Shown here: positions 1 through 5,774 of the stretch, piece after piece | Layout: each line of letters opens with the position of its first letter | Numbering within the stretch: the first letter of the stretch is position 1 | Assembly (NCBI GenBank): GCA_027295555.1 | Contig: JAPUKT010000093.1 | Coordinates: 1 to 5,774 of the forward strand | Direction of reading: 5' to 3' | Length of the DNA stretch: 5,774 nucleotides | DNA from: Deltaproteobacteria bacterium | Lineage (GTDB): Bacteria > Myxococcota_A > Polyangia > Polyangiales > Houyiibacteriaceae | Notes under the pieces: generated by a model | What the model saw: the letters and a program-made list of their open reading frames with translations, nothing else | The model's database searches: none | What the model was told of the DNA's origin: nothing | Made by a program: the position numbers and the translations under genes

Positions 1-1217
1 GCCACACCTACGTGCTTCCGGGGCTGGTGGACATGCACGCACATCTTCCCCCCGATACGCCGCTCAAGCTGAGCGGCTACTACTCCTTGCTGTTCTTGGC
101 GCACGGGGTCACGACGATTCGCGACGCGGGCGACCCGGACGGCACCGCGGTCCCTGCGGCGCGGCAGGCGATCGAAGATGGCGAGTTCCCGGGACCGCGC
201 ATCGTGAGCTGCGGACCGTTCGTTGCAGGGGCGGAGCCACGCCGATGGCCTAACACCGAAATCGTCCACGAGCCCGCAGATGCCGAGCACATTGTGAGCA
301 AGATCGCGCGGGCGGGGCACCGCTGCATCAAAGCGTACGAAGACCTGACGGTCGAGAAGATCGTGGCGCTCAAGGCCGCGGCTCAACGCCACGGTTTGCA
401 AGTCATCGGTCACGTGCCCTCGCAACTTTCGTATGAAGAAGCCCTAATCCCCGATGTCCAGCATTTCTTCGGCGTGCCGCCAGCCGAGAGCCTAAGAAGA
501 GATCACGTGCTCAACCGCATCGCGGACTGGCAAGACGTTGATGACGCGCGCCTCGAAGCCATAGTTCAAACGACGCTCGACCACGGGATCATCAACACAC
601 CAACGCTCGTGTCCTCGCACCGCTTGCTGCTCTATCGTGACTACGAAGCTGCGAAGAACGATCCGGCCGTCGTCTTGCTGCCACGGATCTTTTCCGACGT
701 CGTTTGGAACCCAGTGTCGGGGATTCCTTTCTGGCGGGAGATCGGTGATTTCTTGCCGAGCCTCGAAGAGGCGTTGTCGAAGAAGCTCGACCTGGTCGGC
801 CGGCTCCACCGTGCGGGGGCAAAGCTTCAGCTCGGGACCGATACGCAGCAGCCGTTCGTCGTCCCCGGTGCTGGCTTCCAGGAAGAAATGAGGCTCTTCG
901 TGCGGGCGGGCATTCCTTTGGAGGAGGTCTGGGCGATGGCGACGTGGAAGCAGGGCGAAACTCTCATGCCTGACCTCGGACGACTCACCGACGGCGCACC
1001 GGCGGATCTGTTGGTGTTTCAAGAAGACCCAACGCAGAGTCTAGAGGCTCTTGGCACCCTCGTAGCCGTGGTCGCCCAAGGGAAGCTGTATCTACGCGAG
1101 GAGATCGATAGCTCCGTCGAACGCTACCGCGCGCACTTCCGAGGTGGTTTGGTCGACAAGATCTCACTGCCGATCGCGCGGCGGAAGGTCAAGCAGTCGG
1201 TGCTGCGCGACTACTGA
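1..1217 (+). CDS. Metal-dependent amidohydrolase, imidazolonepropionase/prolidase-like (5' end missing)
   Basis: This is a cyclic amidase or peptidase-like hydrolase of the amidohydrolase superfamily, probably cytoplasmic; the substrate cannot be told. The reading frame is already open at base 3 (codons for HTYVLPGLVD), so the gene begins upstream and the N-terminal part of the beta-sandwich domain is missing. Residues are counted from the GTG at base 12, which is an internal codon and not the start. The metal-binding HxH is at His9/His11 (DMHAH). Next come GVTTIRDAG (32-40), a candidate carboxylated lysine in IKAYEDL (Lys107), metal or active-site histidines at GHV (His134) and QHFFG (His151), and the catalytic Asp277 in LGTD. 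The closing motif LGRLTDGAPADLLVF (322-336) is the usual return to the beta-sandwich. This order fits the COG1228-type families. A basic tail of about 35 residues follows. The stop lies 1 bp from the stop of the convergent ATPase gene. Family assignment is firm; substrate is unknown. Confidence 0.9.
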   Translation, partial: HTYVLPGLVDMHAHLPPDTPLKLSGYYSLLFLAHGVTTIRDAGDPDGTAVPAARQAIEDGEFPGPRIVSCGPFVAGAEPRRWPNTEIVHEPADAEHIVSKIARAGHRCIKAYEDLTVEKIVALKAAAQRHGLQVIGHVPSQLSYEEALIPDVQHFFGVPPAESLRRDHVLNRIADWQDVDDARLEAIVQTTLDHGIINTPTLVSSHRLLLYRDYEAAKNDPAVVLLPRIFSDVVWNPVSGIPFWREIGDFLPSLEEALSKKLDLVGRLHRAGAKLQLGTDTQQPFVVPGAGFQEEMRLFVRAGIPLEEVWAMATWKQGETLMPDLGRLTDGAPADLLVFQEDPTQSLEALGTLVAVVAQGKLYLREEIDSSVERYRAHFRGGLVDKISLPIARRKVKQSVLRDY

Positions 1218-1218
1218 T

Positions 1219-2088
1219 CTACCCGGCTTTCGCCGCCCACAATGGGTCTTCGATCAGCGCCTCGACGACCGAGATATCTTCCTGGTTCTTGAGCAACACA
1301 CCCAGGGTCTGCTGAATCTTCGGCGCCTCGAGCTCGGCTACGCCGAGGTGCATCAGCGCCTCTGCCCAATCGAGAGTCTCGGCGACGCCGGGCGGTTTGA
1401 GAAGGTCCTCGTGGCGCAACTTCTGGATCAACGCAACCACTTGGCGCTGCACGTGCTCGGAGAGGCCCGGCACCTTCATCGACACGATCGAAAGCTCCTT
1501 GTCGAAGCTCGGATAGTCGATCCAGCAGTAGATGCAGCGCCGCTTGAGCGCATCGTGGATCTCGCGGGTGCGGTTCGAGGTGAGCACGACGATCGGCCGG
1601 TGAACCGCCTCGATCGTGCCGAGCTCCGGGATGGTGACCTGAAAGTCCGCGAGGAGCTCGAGGAGAAAGCTCTCGAACTCGTCGTCGGCTCGATCGATCT
1701 CGTCGATCAGCAAGACCGCCGACTTGTCGCGCTTCGGGTCGATGGCCTGCAACAACGGACGCTTCAACAGATACTCGTCCGAGTAGATTTCGCCGAGGTC
1801 TTCCTTCTGCCCTGCTTGCAAGCGCAACAGCTGCCGTTGGTAGTTCCACTCGTAGAGGGCATGATGAACGTCGAGCCCCTCGTAACACTGCAATCGAATG
1901 AGCTCCGTCTGAAACGCCTTGCTCAAGACTCGAGCGACTTCGGTTTTCCCCACGCCGGGAGCCCCCTCCAAAAACAGTGGCCGCTGCATCTTCAGCGCCA
2001 GAAACAGGCTCATCGAAAGACTGGGATCGGATACATAGCCCTGGTCGTGCAGGGTCTTCGTCACGTCTTCGAGGGAATCGAGTCTCAT
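1219..2088 (-). CDS. coxD: CoxD-like MoxR-family AAA+ ATPase
   Basis: This is a cytoplasmic AAA+ ATPase of 289 residues, close to the usual size (about 300) of CoxD-type MoxR proteins. Visible motifs are Walker A GAPGVGKT (42-49) within RPLFLEGAPGVGKTEVARVL, Walker B AVLLIDEIDRAD (124-135), the stretch ELLADFQVTIPELGTI (144-159), sensor-1 Asn172 in VVLTSNRTREIHDALKRRC, and arginines 183/184 as arginine-finger candidates. The segment RLQCYEGLDVHHALYEWNY (65-83) and the C-terminal PGVAETLDWAEAL are typical of the CoxD branch. In CO-dehydrogenase systems, CoxD is a chaperone-like ATPase needed to mature the molybdenum (Cu-S-Mo) active site. Here it diverges from a molybdopterin-processing gene, which supports that role. 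The ATG at 2088 fits the family N-terminus, although no strong ribosome binding site precedes it. The usual CoxE (vWA) partner does not follow: the next gene downstream is a convergent amidohydrolase. The exact client enzyme is inferred, and a related Mo-hydroxylase is equally possible. Confidence 0.9.
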   Translation of the reverse strand: MRLDSLEDVTKTLHDQGYVSDPSLSMSLFLALKMQRPLFLEGAPGVGKTEVARVLSKAFQTELIRLQCYEGLDVHHALYEWNYQRQLLRLQAGQKEDLGEIYSDEYLLKRPLLQAIDPKRDKSAVLLIDEIDRADDEFESFLLELLADFQVTIPELGTIEAVHRPIVVLTSNRTREIHDALKRRCIYCWIDYPSFDKELSIVSMKVPGLSEHVQRQVVALIQKLRHEDLLKPPGVAETLDWAEALMHLGVAELEAPKIQQTLGVLLKNQEDISVVEALIEDPLWAAKAG

Positions 2089-2204
2089 CAGCGAGGACTC
2101 TAATGCCGGTCTGCGACAAACGGTAGACCTAGAATTTCACGGCTCGCCGAGTGCCGTCCGGCCTTCCCACCGAGAGGCGAACACCTTAGGGTTTCCGGGT
2201 TGCC
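2089..2204. promoter_or_regulatory. Divergent intergenic region between the coxD-like gene and the molybdopterin gene
   Basis: These 116 bp separate two genes transcribed away from each other, so promoters for both should lie here. The centre (about 2115-2140) is locally richer in A and T than its surroundings. TAGAAT at 2130-2135 is one base off a -10 consensus on the plus strand, but no matching -35 box is visible. A short inverted repeat, GGTCT (2108-2112) and AGACC (2125-2129) with a 12-base spacer, could be an operator half-site pair or chance. The only Shine-Dalgarno-like bases before the ATG at 2205 are TAGGG at 2187-2191, which is weak and somewhat distant. The promoter function rests on gene orientation, not on a recognised site. 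Confidence 0.4.
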
Positions 2205-3839
2205 ATGAAGTTTGGTGAGGTCGATATCGAGGCAGACGGGTTGGAGGGCGCGATTCTCGCCCACACCCTGCGTCTCGGCAACGGCGCTGGCGCCGTCAAG
2301 AAGGGAGCCATCCTCAAGGCGACGGACGTCGAGAGACTACGCAACGCTGGTTACGAACAGATCATGGTCGCTCAGCTGGAGCCGGGCGATGTGCACGAAG
2401 ACGACGCGGCCACAAGGTTGGCCGCCCATTTCGTCAGTCCGTCCGTGACGGCTTCCGAGGCGAGCACGGGGCGGTGCAATCTTCACGCAACGGGTTCGGG
2501 GCTGGTGATGGTCGACCGGGATCGAGTCGATGCGGGAAACCGCATCTCGGAATCGATCACAATCGCAACGTTGCCCGCTTACTCCTTGGTCCCGCCCAAC
2601 GCGATGATCGCGACCCTCAAGGTCATCACCTTCGCCGTTTCCGAAAGCGACCTCCAAGCATGGGCGGATGTCTTTTCAGGTGAGCCCGCTTTGCGCGTCG
2701 CGCCTCTCGAGAGCTTCGATGCCGGCCTCGTGCTCACCGAGCTTCCGGGGGTGAGCCAAACCTTGCTCGAACGGGCCAGTCGAGCACAGCGGGCCCGCTT
2801 GAGCGCCCTTGGCTCCCGGGTACGTCGGGAAGTCCGTTGCGAGCATTCCACGGACGCGGTGGCCCGAGCGATCGCCACGCTGCGTGAAGAAGGTTGCAAC
2901 CCGATCTTGTTGCTGGGTGCCTCTGCGATCGTCGATCGCGGGGACGTCATACCCTCCGGATTGCAAAAGGCGGGCGGTGAAGTCGTTCACCTGGGGATGC
3001 CGGTCGACCCAGGGAACCTTCTGATGGTTGGGACACTCGACAAGAGCACCGTGTTCGGCCTGCCGGGCTGCGCCCGCTCTCTCAATCCAAGTGGGTTCGA
3101 CCATGTGCTAAGGCGATTCTTCATCGGCGAGCCCGTCGATTCTACGCTCATCAGTGGCCTCGGGGTGGGCGGGCTGCTCAAAGAGATCCCAGGCCGACCG
3201 ATGCCTCGAAACCTCAGCAGTCCGAAGGGCGCCAGTAAGAACATCGTCGCGGTGGTTCTCGCCGCGGGGGCGTCGCGTCGGATGGGCCAAGCCAACAAGC
3301 TGACCGTTCCGGTGAATGGCACACCCATGGTCGCCCGGGTGGTCGATGCCCTCCAAGAGAGCGGCATAGACGAAGTCATCGTGGTCACGGGTCATGCTCC
3401 CAAAGAGATCCAGGCCGCGCTTGGGAACCGCGAAGTCGAGCTGGTACACAACCCCGACTACGAAGAAGGGATGGGTTCGTCCGTGCGCACTGGCGTCTCG
3501 ACTGTCGCAGACGACGTGGACGGAGTGCTGATCGCCCTCGGGGACATGCCTTGGGTCGGTACGGGCGTGATCGGTCGACTGCTCAATGCGTTCAGTCCCG
3601 ACGGGGACCTCAGCATCTACATCCCGATGTTCGGCCGAAAGCGTGGTAACCCGGTCCTGTGGGGGTCGCGCCACTTCCCCGAGCTGCGACAGCTGTCCGG
3701 CGACGTTGGCGGCAAGGCGCTTTTTCACAGCCACGCGGCAGCGATCTGTTACGTCGACGTCGAAAGCGCGGCCGTGAACATCGACGTCGACACCCCTGAG
3801 GCGCTCCACGAGCTCGGGATCGATCGTTCCGACGACTGA
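2205..3839 (+). CDS. Molybdopterin-binding (MoeA-like) / MocA-like nucleotidyltransferase fusion protein
   Basis: This 544-residue cytoplasmic protein joins two molybdenum cofactor activities. Residues 1 to about 335 resemble a reduced MoeA/MogA-type molybdopterin-binding unit: EGAILAHTLRL near the start, ATLPAYSLVPPNAMIATLKVI (121-141), GASAIVDRGDVIPSGL (238-253), GMPVDPGNL (264-272) and GLPGCARS (285-292). The last two correspond to the MoeA region that carries a proline-glycine cofactor-binding loop. Residues 346-544 form a GT-A nucleotidyltransferase of the MocA/MobA type: AVVLAAGASRRMGQANKL (349-366), the metal-binding Asp of LGDMPW (Asp447), KRGNPVLW (479-486), GDVGGKALF (499-507) and VDTPEAL (528-534). 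The GNPV, GDVGG and VDTPE blocks favour MocA, which transfers CMP from CTP to molybdopterin to give the cytosine-dinucleotide cofactor used by xanthine-oxidase-family enzymes. The divergent CoxD-like gene supports this. This two-domain arrangement is a known family, not a new fusion. Whether the N-domain inserts Mo or only binds cofactor cannot be decided here. Confidence 0.9.
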   Translation: MKFGEVDIEADGLEGAILAHTLRLGNGAGAVKKGAILKATDVERLRNAGYEQIMVAQLEPGDVHEDDAATRLAAHFVSPSVTASEASTGRCNLHATGSGLVMVDRDRVDAGNRISESITIATLPAYSLVPPNAMIATLKVITFAVSESDLQAWADVFSGEPALRVAPLESFDAGLVLTELPGVSQTLLERASRAQRARLSALGSRVRREVRCEHSTDAVARAIATLREEGCNPILLLGASAIVDRGDVIPSGLQKAGGEVVHLGMPVDPGNLLMVGTLDKSTVFGLPGCARSLNPSGFDHVLRRFFIGEPVDSTLISGLGVGGLLKEIPGRPMPRNLSSPKGASKNIVAVVLAAGASRRMGQANKLTVPVNGTPMVARVVDALQESGIDEVIVVTGHAPKEIQAALGNREVELVHNPDYEEGMGSSVRTGVSTVADDVDGVLIALGDMPWVGTGVIGRLLNAFSPDGDLSIYIPMFGRKRGNPVLWGSRHFPELRQLSGDVGGKALFHSHAAAICYVDVESAAVNIDVDTPEALHELGIDRSDD

Positions 3840-3846
3840 AGGAGGG
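3839..3846 (+). promoter_or_regulatory. Strong Shine-Dalgarno-like sequence overlapping a stop codon
   Basis: AAGGAGGG begins at the last base of the TGA stop of the molybdopterin gene. It is an almost ideal anti-16S match, yet no ATG, GTG or TTG follows within 5-10 bases. The next start that opens a long frame is the ATG at 3881, about 34 bases away. It may be a standby or ribosome-retention site for the downstream gene in a coupled transcript, or an accidental match. Confidence 0.35.
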
Positions 3847-3868
3847 TTTTCGTCCCGTCGCCGCTGCG

Positions 3869-3882
3869 ATAGGGTGCCCTAT
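3869..3882 (+). repeat. Perfect 6-bp inverted repeat covering the ribosome binding site and start codon
   Basis: ATAGGGTGCCCTAT has perfect 6-base arms around a central TG. The left arm contains AGGG (3871-3874), the best-placed Shine-Dalgarno match for the ATG at 3881. The right arm ends with the A and T of that ATG. In RNA it could fold with the innermost pair open (a 4-base loop) and hide both elements. As DNA it could be an operator site. It is short enough to be chance. Confidence 0.35.
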
Positions 3883-5122
3883 GCGGTCGTCGATTGACTG
3901 GATTTGGCGCGTCGCGTTGGCGGTCTCCGCTTTCGGGCTGGCGCTCTATGCGTTTCGGAACGGCGTCGTCGTCTCGGATCGACCGGAAGTCCTGGGTGCA
4001 GGGATCCTGACGCATGTCTACTACTCGCTCGGCTTGTTCGTACTGGGTGGCCTCGATCTCGGTGTCCCGGTCGATGGCCCCAACGGTGCGCGGATCGCAC
4101 TCTGGCTTGCGTATTTCCTCGCGCCGCTCGTGACGATGGGCGTGTTGGTGGAAAGCGCATTGCGCCTTTTGAAACCTGCATGGCTTCAAAGTCAGAACCT
4201 TCGCGACCACATCATCGTCGTAGGCGTGGGTCGACTTGGGGAGCTCTTCCTCGAGAGCCTCTATGCAGCGAAGAAGAACCCGCGCGTGCTCTTGGTCGAC
4301 ACGCAGGAAAGTCAACGACTTCTGGCGAAAGCGCGAAGCCAGTATGGCGCGCCGTATGTCTGCGCCGACATCCGCAACGCTTCGACCTTGGACGTGCTCG
4401 CCCTGGACCGGGCTAAAGGCGTCGCTCTGCTGACGGGTGACGATCTCGTCAACCTCGAGGCGGCTTGGGCAGTGCTCGAAGCCGAGCCCGAGATGTCGAT
4501 CGTCGCACACATCGATGACATTCGAATGAAGCGAGAGATGGACCGATTGATGGGAGATAGTGAAGGGCAACGAATCCGTGCCTTCAACATGCATCACATG
4601 GCCGCGGACCGGTTGTACGATCAGCATCTCGCCCCGCGCTTTGAGCAAACTTCGGCGCGCGACGCGGTGGTGCTCGTTGGGTTCGGCCGCTTCGGTCAGA
4701 CGATGCTGGACCACCTACGGCGCGAGGCGAGCAATGACCTCGAGCGGGTGGTGGTCGTGGACAAGGCCGCCAAGAACGCCGTGGCCGCCTTCAACATGCA
4801 GACCCAAGAGGAAGCCACTTTTCCCGTCGATGTCGTCGATGGCGACGCAGAAGACCCCACGGTCTGGGACCAACTCGACGCACTCCTGAAGAACGTCGCC
4901 CATCCCCCGGTCTTCATCTTTGGCACCGACAGCGACTCCCTGAACTTTCGCTTGGCGATGTTGCTGCGAAAGCGGTCGCAGAGCCTCGAGATCTTCGTCC
5001 GCTGCTTCCACGAATCCCGCTTCTCGGCCCAAATCTCCAAGCACTACCGAATCCACGTGATGGCGCTCGAGCAAATGATGCACGAAGCGCTCGAAGAGCT
5101 ACAGAAGGAATGGTTCGCCTAG
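3881..5122 (+). CDS. Channel-like membrane protein with two tandem TrkA-N (RCK) NAD-binding domains
   Basis: This 413-residue protein has an N-terminal membrane part and two cytosolic Rossmann domains. Hydrophobic segments lie at about 8-26 and 72-96, with a shorter one at 40-58 between them, an arrangement like a helix / pore-loop / helix channel module. The first RCK-N domain starts at 109 (HIIVVGVGRLGELFLESL) with GVGRLG at 115-120 and the ribose-binding acidic residue Asp140. The second starts at 261 (DAVVLVGFGRFGQTML) with GFGRFG at 267-272 and Asp294. No TrkA-C domain is evident between or after them. Such paired domains gate K+ channels and transporters in response to NAD(H) or other ligands. 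The usual selectivity filter TVGYGD is missing; the corresponding stretch reads GGLDLGVP (56-63), so K+ conduction is doubtful. The start is the ATG at 3881, preceded by AGGG at a 6-base spacing; no earlier in-frame start lies in the gap. It follows the molybdopterin gene by 41 bp and precedes the CDF gene by 25 bp. Domain calls are firm; transport activity is inferred. Confidence 0.85.
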   Translation: MRSSIDWIWRVALAVSAFGLALYAFRNGVVVSDRPEVLGAGILTHVYYSLGLFVLGGLDLGVPVDGPNGARIALWLAYFLAPLVTMGVLVESALRLLKPAWLQSQNLRDHIIVVGVGRLGELFLESLYAAKKNPRVLLVDTQESQRLLAKARSQYGAPYVCADIRNASTLDVLALDRAKGVALLTGDDLVNLEAAWAVLEAEPEMSIVAHIDDIRMKREMDRLMGDSEGQRIRAFNMHHMAADRLYDQHLAPRFEQTSARDAVVLVGFGRFGQTMLDHLRREASNDLERVVVVDKAAKNAVAAFNMQTQEEATFPVDVVDGDAEDPTVWDQLDALLKNVAHPPVFIFGTDSDSLNFRLAMLLRKRSQSLEIFVRCFHESRFSAQISKHYRIHVMALEQMMHEALEELQKEWFA

Positions 5123-5147
5123 CGCTCAGCAGCTATGATCGAGTCCG

Positions 5148-5774
5148 ATGGGTCATAGCCATTCACACGGCGGGCCGACCGAGCACACGGCAGGAAACCG
5201 CAAGCGCCTCAAGACCGCCCTGATCCTCACGGCGATCTACATGGTCGCCGAGGTCGTCGGCGGATACCTGTCCAACTCGTTGGCCCTGCTGGCGGACGCC
5301 GGGCACATGTTCTCGGACGTCGCGGCACTCGGGCTGTCGCTTGCGGCGGTCGGGTGGTCGCAGCGACCAGCGACCAGGCAGCGCACGTACGGCTTCCATC
5401 GCGCCGAGATCGTCGCGGCCCTCATCAATGGGGCTACGCTCCTCGCAGTGGCGGTGCTGATCGCGGTCGAGGCATGGGAACGCATGTCCAAGCCGGAGAA
5501 CGTCGATGCGAGCTTGATGGTGGCGGTCGCGACGGGCGGTCTCGTCATCAATCTCATCAATCTCAAGATCCTCAGCGGCGGCAAGAACGAGAATCTCAAC
5601 GTCAAAGGCGCCTGGCTTCACGTCATGGCCGACACGCTGGGCAGCATCGGAGCCATCGGGGCAGGCCTCGCCATCATGCTCTTCGGTTGGAAGTGGGCCG
5701 ATCCGGTAGCTTCCCTTTTCATCACCGCGCTCGTGGTGTTTTCGGCATGGGGCTTGCTCCGGGAAACGTTGGAC
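5148..5774 (+). CDS. Cation diffusion facilitator, CzcD/ZitB-type Zn/Cd exporter (3' end cut by window)
   Basis: An inner-membrane antiporter that exports Zn2+ (often also Cd2+ or Co2+) in exchange for protons. The frame stays open from the ATG at 5148 to the last base, giving 209 residues; the family is usually about 300 residues, so the rest of the cytoplasmic C-terminal domain lies beyond the window. The N-terminus carries a small metal-binding tag, MGHSHSHGG. Six transmembrane helices can be placed at about 22-41, 44-66, 88-110, 122-143, 154-178 and 183-203. The transport site is visible as HxxxD in helix 2 (His53, Asp57 in LLADAGHMFSD) and HxxxD in helix 5 (His158, Asp162 in HVMADTLGSIG), the pattern associated with Zn/Cd selectivity. 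YGFHRAEIVAALING (81-95) is the CzcD-type helix-3 motif. The helix 4-5 loop (SGGKNENLNVKGAW) lacks the histidines common there. The start follows the previous stop by 25 bp with only a weak GAG at 5141-5143 as ribosome binding site, so translational coupling or a shared transcript is plausible. Confidence 0.92.
   Translation, partial: MGHSHSHGGPTEHTAGNRKRLKTALILTAIYMVAEVVGGYLSNSLALLADAGHMFSDVAALGLSLAAVGWSQRPATRQRTYGFHRAEIVAALINGATLLAVAVLIAVEAWERMSKPENVDASLMVAVATGGLVINLINLKILSGGKNENLNVKGAWLHVMADTLGSIGAIGAGLAIMLFGWKWADPVASLFITALVVFSAWGLLRETLD

Noticed and set aside
1200..1240. Possible bidirectional terminator between the convergent genes
   Set aside because: Only 1 bp separates the two stop codons, and I see no stem-loop with a T-run there.
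1144..2103. Long plus-strand open frame (319 codons) opposite the ATPase gene
   Set aside because: Its product is rich in Leu, Arg, Asp and Val with no recognisable domain, and it mirrors the ATPase codons in antisense. The minus-strand frame carries intact Walker A, Walker B and sensor motifs, so this is a shadow of a GC-rich gene.
1211..2119. Second minus-strand open frame (302 codons) over the ATPase gene
   Set aside because: It is a frame-shifted reading of the same DNA with an Arg- and Ser-rich, low-complexity product and no family motif.
3749..4714. Minus-strand open frame (321 codons) opposite the RCK gene
   Set aside because: It overlaps the ends of two well-supported plus-strand genes, and its His/Arg/Gln-rich product resembles no family.
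5120..5134. TAGC...GCTA inverted repeat after the RCK stop codon
   Set aside because: The arms are only 4 bases and no T-tract follows, so it is not supportable as a terminator or operator.
5163..5621. Minus-strand open frames opposite the 3' end of the window
   Set aside because: The plus strand encodes an unmistakable CDF transporter with both HxxxD sites that runs off the window, so these are antisense shadows.

Overview
The window is GC-rich, almost fully coding bacterial DNA. It holds five protein genes and no RNA gene, mobile element, CRISPR array or long repeat that I can see. The family mix (an aerobic-type Mo-hydroxylase maturation module, a TrkA-N protein and a CzcD-type efflux carrier) suits a high-GC aerobic or facultative proteobacterium-like organism, perhaps of the old Deltaproteobacteria or a similar environmental lineage. 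The taxonomic guess is weak because no marker gene is present.

Layout. Bases 1-1217 (+) hold the 3' part of a metal-dependent amidohydrolase that starts before the window. It ends tail to tail, with a 1-bp gap, against a minus-strand CoxD/MoxR-type AAA+ ATPase (2088 down to 1219). A 116-bp divergent intergenic region (2089-2204) separates the ATPase from a plus-strand run of three genes: a MoeA-like/MocA-like fusion for molybdenum cofactor processing (2205-3839), a membrane protein with two tandem NAD-binding RCK (TrkA-N) domains (3881-5122), and the 5' part of a cation diffusion facilitator Zn/Cd exporter (5148 to the window end). Gaps between these three are 41 and 25 bp, so they could share a transcript.

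How the genes fit together. The ATPase and the fusion protein belong to the family set that normally sits with CO-dehydrogenase-type (xanthine oxidase family) molybdenum hydroxylases. The fusion would supply or load the cytidylylated molybdopterin cofactor, and the CoxD-like ATPase would remodel the apoenzyme or its active site. No structural hydroxylase subunit (coxL, coxM or coxS type) and no CoxE-type vWA partner lies in the window. The downstream channel-like protein and the metal exporter point to ion homeostasis and have no evident link to molybdenum beyond adjacency.

The most unusual item is the RCK protein. Its membrane part looks like a two-helix channel module, but the place where a K+ channel would carry TVGYGD reads GGLDLG. 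No wholly new system is evident from sequence alone.
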